Assembly (NCBI RefSeq): GCF_014651075.1
Contig: NZ_BMWE01000016.1
Location: forward strand, 1-64,000
DNA length: 64,000 nt
Reading direction: 5' to 3'
DNA from: Streptomyces djakartensis
GTDB lineage: Bacteria > Actinomycetota > Actinomycetes > Streptomycetales > Streptomycetaceae
Shown here: positions 1 through 9,000 of the stretch, one piece after another
Layout of the letters: every line of letters begins with the position of its first letter
How positions within the stretch are numbered: position 1 is the first letter of the stretch
Translations under genes and position numbers: made by a program
The notes under the pieces: model-generated
What the model saw: only the letters and a program-made list of their open reading frames with translations
Databases searched by the model: none
Told to the model about the DNA's origin: nothing

Positions 1-3000
1 GACGTCGCCCATGCCGTCGCCGTGGTGCGGGAGGACCGTCCCGGCGACCAGCGGCTGGTGGCCTACGTGGTGGCCGCGCCGGGAGCGGTGCCGGATCCGG
101 CCGGGCTGCGGGCGTATGCCGCTCGTGTGCTGCCGGAGCCCATGATCCCGTCCGTGGTGGTGCCCCTGGACGCGCTGCCCCTCACCCCGAGCGGGAAACT
201 GGCCCGCCGGGACCTGCCCGCCCCGGAAGCCGACGCACCGGCCGTCGGCCGGGCTCCGCGCACGGCCGCGGAGGAGATCCTGGCCGGTCTGTTCGCCGAG
301 GTGCTGGGCGTCCCTGGCGTCGGCGTCGACGACGGGTTCTTCGACCTCGGCGGGCACTCGCTGCTGGCAACCCGGCTGATCTCCCGGATCCGGGCCGTGC
401 TCGGGATGGAGCTTTCGGTACGGGACCTGTTCGAGGCGCCCACGGTGGCGGGCCTGGCAGCCCGGATCGACGTCGGGGGTGAAGAACGGCCTGCCCTGCG
501 CGCGGCGGCCCACCGCCCGGACGTGCTTCCGCTGTCCTTCGCGCAGCGCCGGCTGTGGTTCCTGCACAAACTGGAAGGGCCCAGCCCGACCTACAACATG
601 CCCTTCGCGCTGCGCCTGTCCGGGGACCTGGACACCGGTGCCCTGCACGCCGCCCTGAACGACGTCGTCGCCCGGCACGAGACCCTGCGCACGGTCTTCC
701 CCGAGATCGGCGGGGAGCCGCGACAGGTGATACTCGGACCGGGCGAGGCGGAGGTGGAGCTGCCGGTCCACCAGATCGACGAGGACGGACTCACCGGGGC
801 GCTGGCCGCCGCGGCCGGACACCGGTTCGACCTGACGACCGAACCCCCCCTGCGGGCCTTCTTGTTCGCGCTCGGCCCGGACGAGCACGTGCTGCTGCTG
901 GTGATCCATCACATCGCGGGTGACGGCTGGTCGAACGCCCCGTTCGCCCGGGACCTCTCGGTCGCCTACACAGCCCGCTGCTCCGGCCAGGCCCCCCAGT
1001 GGGCGCCGCTGCCCGTCCAGTACGCCGACTACGCGCTGTGGCAGCGCGGCCTCCTCGGCAGCGAGGACGACCCGGACAGCCTGATCTCCGCCCAGATCGC
1101 CCACTGGGAGCGCACACTGGGCGGGCTGCCCGAGCAACTGGACCTGCCCACCGACCGGCCCCGTCCGGCGGTGGCCAGCCACCGTGGCGGGAGGGTGCTG
1201 TTCACGCTGGACGCGGGCCTGCACCTACGGCTCGCCGAACTGGCGCGTGAGCGCGGAGCGACCCTCTTCATGGTGTTGCAGGCCGGGCTCGCCACCCTGC
1301 TCAGCAGGCTCAGCGGGGGCACGGACATCCCGATCGGCAGCGCCATCGCCGGGCGCACCGACGAAGCCCTCGACAACCTCGTCGGGTTCTTCGTCAACAC
1401 GCTCGCGCTCCGCCTGGACACGTCGGGGGACCCGTCCTTCGCCGGCCTGCTGGAGCGGGTACGCGAGACCGACCTCGCCGCCTACGCCAACCAGGACGTT
1501 CCCTTCGAGCAGCTGGTCGAACTGCTCAACCCGGTCAGGTCGGCGGCCCGGCACCCGCTGTTCCAGGTGATGCTGACGCTGCAGAACAACGCCGACCCCG
1601 AGTTCGCCATGCCCGGCCTGCGGGTGACCCCCGGCATCGCCGAAGTGGGCGCGGCCAAATTCGACCTGCTGTTCAGCCTCACCGACAGGTACACCGAGGA
1701 CGGCGGCCCGGACCGGGTCGACGGAGTACTCGAGTACAGCGCGGACCTGTTCGACCACGGCACCGCCGAGACGTTGGCCGCCCGCTTCGTGCGGCTGCTG
1801 GAAACCGCGGCGACCGGGCCGGACCGGCCGATCAGCTCCCTCGACATCACCGACGCCGCCGAGCGCGAGCGCCTGCTCGTGACGTGGAACGGCACCGAGA
1901 CCGAGTTCCCGCTGACGCTGCTGCCGGAGGCGTTCGAGGCACAGGCGGCGCTGACGCCACACGCCGTCGCCGTGACCGACGGCGGTACCGACCTCAGCTA
2001 CCGCGAGCTGAACGCGCGGGCCAACCGGCTGGCGCATCTGCTCATCGGCCGCGGAATCGGCCCGGAGCAGGTGGTGGCGGTCGCCCTGCCGCGCTCCGCC
2101 GACCTCGTCGTCGCGCTGCTGGCCGTGGCCAAGGCGGGCGCCGCGTACCTGCCCGTCGATCCGGCCCACCCGGCCGCGCGGCTCCGCTACGTGCTGGCCG
2201 ACGCCCGCGCGGCCTGCGGACTCACCCTGAGCACGCTCGCCGCGGACCTGCCGGAGACGGGCCTGAACTGGCTCGCGGTGGACGACCCCGAGGTGGCACG
2301 GGCCGCCGAGGAGCAGCCGGAGCACGACCCGTCCGACGCCGACCGGGAGACGGGGCTGCGGCCGGCGCATCCCGCGTACGTGATCTACACCTCCGGCTCC
2401 ACGGGCCGTCCCAAGGGCGTGCTCGTCGAGCACCGCGCCCTGGCCGCCTACCTGGACTTCGCCCGCCGGGCCTACCCCGGCACAGCCGGGACCGCGCTGC
2501 TGCATTCACCGGTCTCCTTCGATCTGACCGTCACGGCGCTGTTCGCGTCGCTGACCGCGGGTGGACGGGTGCTGGTCGGCGACCTGTCCGACGGCTCGCC
2601 GGTTCCGGGCCCGTACACATTCCTCAAGGCGACGCCGAGCCACCTGGCCCTGCTCGGCGCCTCACCCGGGCAGGAGGCGGCGGTCGCGGACCTGGTCGTG
2701 GGTGGCGAGCAGCTCACCGGTGACCTGCTCGCTTCGTGGCGGCGGTCGCATCCGCAGGCCACCGTGGTCAACGAGTACGGGCCGACGGAGGCCACGGTCG
2801 GCTGCATCACGTTCCGCGTGCGGCCCGGGACCGCAATCGCGGACGGTCCGGTGCCGGTCGGGCGGCCCGTCCCGAACATGCGGGCATACGTGCTCGACGC
2901 GGGGATGCGGCTGGTGCCGCCCGGCGCGACCGGAGAGCTGTACCTCGCCGGGGCGCAGCTCGCCCGCGGCTACCTGAACCGGCCCGGCCTGACCGCGGAG

Positions 3001-6000
3001 CGGTTCGTGGCCGACCCGTTCGGCGGGCCGGGGGCCCGGATGTACCGGACCGGTGACCTGGCCCGATGGACCCGCGGCGGGGATCTCGTCTTCATCGGCC
3101 GCGCCGACGAGCAGGTCAAGGTCCGCGGGTACCGGATCGAACCGGCGGAGATCGAGGCGACCCTGTCCCGGCACGAGGCCGTGGCCCAGGCCGCGGTCGT
3201 CGCCCGGGAGGAGGAGCCGTCCGGCACCCACCTGGTGGCCTATGTCGTCCCCTCGGCCGACGGGCTGCGCAGCGGCGAGGCGGCCCGGGCCCAGCTCGGC
3301 GATTGGCAGGAGGTGTACGACTCCCTCTACGGCACCGAGCGCGCCGCCGCCGAGCCGGCCCCGTTCGGCGAGGACTTCGCCGGCTGGACCAGCAGCTACG
3401 ACGGGGAGCCGATCCCGGTCGAGCAGATGCGCCAGTGGCGGGACGCCACCGTCGCGCGTATCCGGGAGCTGCGGCCACGCCGCGTGCTGGAGATCGGCGT
3501 GGGCAGTGGCCTGCTGCTCTCCCAGCTCGCGCCGGACTGCGAGGCCTACTGGGGCATCGACATCTCGGCGGACGCCATCGAACGGCTGCGGGCCCAGGTG
3601 GCCGAACGGGCCCTGGCCGAACGCGTGGAACTGCGTGTCCAGCCCGCCACGGACGCCGACGGCCTGCCGGCCGGCTACTTCGACACGGTGGTGATCAACT
3701 CGGTCGCCCAGTACTTCCCGGACGCCGGCCATCTCACCGACGTGATCGGTACGGCACTGGAGCGGCTCGCCCCCGGCGGGGCCCTGTTCCTCGGCGACGT
3801 ACGTGACCTGCGGACGCTGCGGTGTCTGCACACGGCGGTGCAGTTGCGCCGCGCCACGCCGTCCGCCGACATCGCCGTGGTACGCCGCGCGGTGGAGCAG
3901 GCGGTGCTGCTGGAGAAGGAACTGCTGCTCGACCCCGCGTTCTTCACCGCGTTCGCGGGCCGGCGGGACGACATCGCCGGCGTCGACCTGCAGGTCAAGC
4001 GCGGCGCCTACGTCAACGAGCTGAACCGCTACCGGTACGACGTCGTGCTGCACAAGCGGCCGACCGCCGGTCTGCGGCACCTGGAGGCGGTCCCGGAGCT
4101 GCGGTGGGGCCACGACGTCACCGGACTGGAGGCACTCGAACGGAATCTCGCCGAGAACCGCGTGCCCGCGCTGCGGGTCACCGGGGTGCCGGACGAGCGG
4201 GTCGCCGACGAGGCCGCCGCCCTGCGCGCCCTGGACGAGGGACGGCCACTGCCCGAACTGCTCGCCCTTCTCGGGGCCGCTGAGCGGTCGTCGGCTCCGC
4301 GCCTCGGCCCGGACGACTTCTGCGAACTGGGCGAGCGCGCCGGCTACCGGGTGGCGGTGACCCGGTCGGGCGGTGACGCCGAGAGCCTCGACGTGCTCTT
4401 CGTGGACCCGGCCGCGACCGCGCTCGACGGTGTGCACCGCCCGGCCCCGTCGGCCGCGCCGCCGGCGGCGCTCGCCAACGACCCGGCGGCAGCGCGGCAG
4501 CGCGCCGAACTGGTCGCCGCACTGACCACCTCGCTGCGGGAGCAGCTGCCCGAGTACATGGTCCCCGCCGCCGTGGTGATCCTCGACGACCTTCCCCTGA
4601 CCGCGCACGGGAAGCTCGACCGGGCGGCGCTGCCCGCGCCGTACCTCGGCTCGCCGGCGGGCTCGCGCCGGCCCGCCACGCCCCGGGAGCAGGTGCTGTG
4701 CGACCTGTTCGCGCAGGTACTCGGCGTGGCGGCGGTCGGCGTCGACGACAACTTCTTCACCCTCGGCGGGCACTCGCTGCTGGCCACCCGGCTGATCAGC
4801 CGCATCCGCGCCGCCCTCGGTGCCGAACTCGCCGTCCGGACGGTGTTCGAGGCGCCCACGGTCGCCGGGATCGCCGAGCGGCTCGGTGACGCTGAGGCAC
4901 ACCAGGACGAGGTGCGGCCGGCCCTGCGGCCGGTGCCCAGGCCCGACGCGGTGCCGCTGTCCTTCGCCCAGCAGCGCCTGTGGTTCCTGCACCGCCTGGA
5001 GGGACCGAGCGCGACGTACAACATGCCGATCGCCCTGCGCCTGCGCGGCGAAGTGGACCAGAGGGCGCTGCGGGCCGCGCTGGCCGACGTCGCGGCGCGG
5101 CACGAAAGCCTGCGCACCGTGTTCCCGGCGGCGGGCGGCGTGCCCCGTCAGCTCGTCCTCGGCGCGGCCGACGCCCGCCCCGAACTGATCGTCCGGCACC
5201 TCGAAGAGACCGGGCTGCGCGCGGCCGTACGCGAGGCGGCGCGCTACCCCTTCGACCTCGCGGTCGACCTGCCGCTGCGGGCCGAACTGCTGGTCCTGGG
5301 CGAGCGTGAACACGTGCTGGTGGTGCTGGTGCACCACATCGCCGGCGACGGATGGTCGATGGCCCCGCTCTCGCGGGACCTCGCGACCGCCTACGCCGCG
5401 CGGCGCCGGGGAGAGGCACCGTCATGGGCGCCGCTGCCGGTCCAGTACGTGGACTACACGCTCTGGCAGCGTGCCCTGCTCGGAGACGAGAACGACCCGG
5501 ACAGCCTGTTGGCCCGGCAGGTGGCGCACTGGGCCGAGACCCTGACGGACCTGCCCGAGCAGCTCGTGCTCCCGGCGGACCGCCCCCGCCCCGCCGTGTC
5601 CACCTACCGGGGCGAGATGTTCGGCTTCGATCTGAGCCCCGAACTGCACCGCAGGCTGGCGGGCCTGGCCCGGGTCGAGGAAGCCAGCCTCTACATGGTG
5701 CTGCACGCCGGACTGGCCGCCCTGCTCACCAGGCTCGGTGCCGGTACGGACCTGCCGATCGGCAGCGGGATCGCCGGGCGGCGCGACGAGGCGCTCGACG
5801 ACGCGATCGGGCTCTTCGTCAACACGCTGGTGATGCGGACGGACACCTCGGGCGACCCGACGTTCAGCGAGCTGCTGCGGCGCGTGCGGGAGACCGCACT
5901 GACCGCGTACTCCCACCAGGACGTGCCCTTCGAGCACTTGGTGGAGGCACTGAACCCGGTCCGCTCCCCGAACCGTCACCCGCTGTTCCAGGTGGCACTG

Positions 6001-9000
6001 GTGCTGCAGAACACACCGGCGGCCGGCCTGGCGCTGGCCGACGTCGATGTCACGCCCGAGCCGGCCAGCTCGGGGACCTCGCGCTTCGACCTGTTCTTCA
6101 GCGTCACCGAACGGCCCGCGCCGTCGGGTGCGGCGGCCGGCTCCTTCGGCGGGGTGCGCGCGACCGTGGAGTACAGCACCGACCTGTTCGACCGGCAGAC
6201 CATCGAGGCGATGGCCGCACGGTGGATCCGGCTGCTGGAGGCGGTGACCGCCGACCCGGCACGGCCCATCGGCCAGGCCGACCTCCTCACCCCCGCCGAA
6301 CGGACCCGGATGCTCGGCGCCCCCGACGACCGGATCGCCCCGGCCTGCCTGCCGGCGCTGTTCGAGGCGCAGGCGGCCCGGACTCCGGACGCGGCGGCCG
6401 TCATCGCCGAGGACCTCACCCTGTCGTACGCCGAGCTGAACGCGCGGGCCAACCGCCTGGCCCACCTGCTGATCTCGCGTGGCATCGGGCCCGAGCAGAC
6501 GGTCGCACTGGCCTTCCCCCGCTCCGCCGACCTGATCGTGGCGGTCCTCGCAACGCTCAAGGCGGGGGCGGCCTACCTCCCGCTGGACCTCGGCTACCCG
6601 GCGGAGCGCCTCGCTTTCATGCTCGGCGACGCCCGCCCGTCGCTGCTGCTGACGGGCGGCACCGGTGGCGCCGAGGTACCCGGCGCCACCGGCCTGCCCA
6701 GGCTGGACCTGGACGCCGGCCCGCAGGTCACCGCGGACCTGGCCGCCCGGGCGGGCACCGACCCCGATGACGCCGACCGGGTACGGCCGCTGGCACCCGC
6801 CGACCCGGCCTATGTCCTCTACACGTCCGGCTCGACAGGCAGGCCCAAGGGCGTGGTGGTCACCCACGCCGGTGCGGCCGGCCTGGTGGCGACACAGACA
6901 GAGGCCTTCGGCGCCGGACCGGGCAGCCGGGTCCTGCAGTTCGCCTCGCCGAGCTTCGACGCGGCGTTCTGGGAACTGTGCATGGCGTTGCTGACCGGGG
7001 CGGCGCTGGTGGTGGCGCCGGCCGAGCGGCTGCTGCCCGGCCCGGACCTCGCCGCGCTGGCGGCCGAGCACCGCGTGACCCACCTGACGGTGCCGCCGGT
7101 GGCGCTCGGCGTGATGACCCCCGACCAGCTGCCGACCGTGACCACCCTGGTGGTGGCCGGTGAGGCCTGCCCGCCGGAGACGGTGGCGGCCTGGAGCCGA
7201 GGCCGGCGGATGGTCAACGCCTACGGGCCGACCGAGTCGACTGTCTGCGGGACGATGAGCCGGCCGCTGACCGGCGAGGGAGGCGTGCCGCCCATCGGCA
7301 CGCCGATCCTCGGCACCCGGGCCTATGTGCTCGACGCCGGGCTCCGCCCCGTGCCGCCGGGCGTGGTGGGCGAACTGTACCTGGCGGGCGCGGGCCTGGC
7401 CCGCGGCTACCTCGGACGTCCGGGCCTGACCGCCGAGCGGTTCCTGGCCTGTCCGTTCGCAGAGCCGGGGACGCGGATGTACCGCACCGGGGACCTCGCG
7501 CGGTGGAACTCCGACGGTGATCTGGAGTTCGCCGGGCGCGCCGACCAGCAGGTCAAGGTCCGGGGGCACCGGATCGAACTCGGTGAGGTGGAGTCGGCGA
7601 TGGCCGCCCATCCCGGCGTGGGGCAGGCGGTCGCGGTGGCCCGCCAGGACGGGCCCGGCGGAAACCGCCTCGTCGGATACGTCGTACCGGCGAAGGACAC
7701 CGCGGAGACCGCGGACGGGGCGCGTGCCACGGACACCGGTGGTGCGCCGAACGGGTCGGACCGGGTGCTGGGCGAGTGGCGGCAGCTGTACGACACGCTG
7801 TACGGCGAGTCGGAACTCGCCCCGTTCGGCGAGGACTTCACCGGCTGGAACAGCAGCTACGACGGACAGCCCATCCCGGAAGCCGAGATGCGGCAGTGGC
7901 GGGACGCGACCGTCACGCGGATCCGCGAGCTCCGGCCCGGGCGCATCCTGGAGATCGGCGTCGGCCGCGGCCTGATCCTCTCCCAACTCGCCGCGGACTG
8001 CGACGAGTACTGGGGCACCGATCTGTCGGCTGCGGTGATCGAGTCCCTGGCGGCCCAGGTCGCCGATGAGCCGGCGCTGGCCGACAAGGTGGTGCTGCGG
8101 GCACAGCCGGCGGACGACCCCACCGGGCTGCCCGAGGGCTTCTTCGACACCGTGGTGCTCAACTCGGTGGCCCAGTACTTCCCGGACGCCGGCTACCTGA
8201 CCGAGGTGATCGGCAACGCGATGCGGCTGCTGGCGCCGGGCGGCGCCCTGTTCCTCGGGGACATCCGCAACCTGCGGCTGCTGCCGATGCTGCAGGCGGC
8301 CACGGGCAACGCCGGGCAGGAGCGGGAGCTGCTGGTCGACCCGGACTTCTTCCCGGCCCTGGCAGGTGTGGTGCCGGAGGTCGGGGCCGTGGACATCCGC
8401 CTCAAGCGCGGGCGGTACCACAACGAGCTGTCCCGCTACCGCTACGACGTCGTCCTGCACCGCACGCCGCTGGCCTCACCGCCCCGGCCGTTCGGCGACG
8501 CACCGGCGGTGCGCTGGCCGGAGCTGGCCGGCGGAGTCGAGGAACTCGCCGCACTGCTGGACGAGGACCGGCCGGACCGGCTGCGGGTCACCGGGATCCC
8601 CAACGCCCGGCTGGCGGGCGAGGCCGCCGCCGCGCCGGTGGCGGCCGTGGACCCGGAGGTCCTGTGCGCGCTGGGCGAACGGCTCGGGCTGTGGGTGGCC
8701 GTCACCTGGTCGGGCACGGAAGGGGAGGACTGCTTCGACGCGCTGTTCGCCGATGCCGGGGACGGCGCCGACGCCAGGGACGATGGCGGTCCCGCGGTCA
8801 CGGGAGGGTACCTGCCGGTGGTCCCCGCGGTGGCGGACCGTTCGTCGCTGCGGGCCTTCACCAACGACCCGGCGGCCATGACGGCGCCGGTCGCACTGGG
8901 CACCTCGGTGCGCGCCCGGCTGCGGCAGAAGCTGCCGGAATACCTGGTTCCGTCGGCCGTCGTCACGCTCGACGCCCTGCCGCTGACGCCGAACGGGAAA

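Noticed and set aside
2662..5337. Very long open frame on the minus strand opposite the first NRPS
   Set aside because: High-GC shadow of the NRPS: composition is Arg/Gly/Gln/His-rich, without family motifs, and the opposite strand encodes clear A, MT, PCP and C domains.
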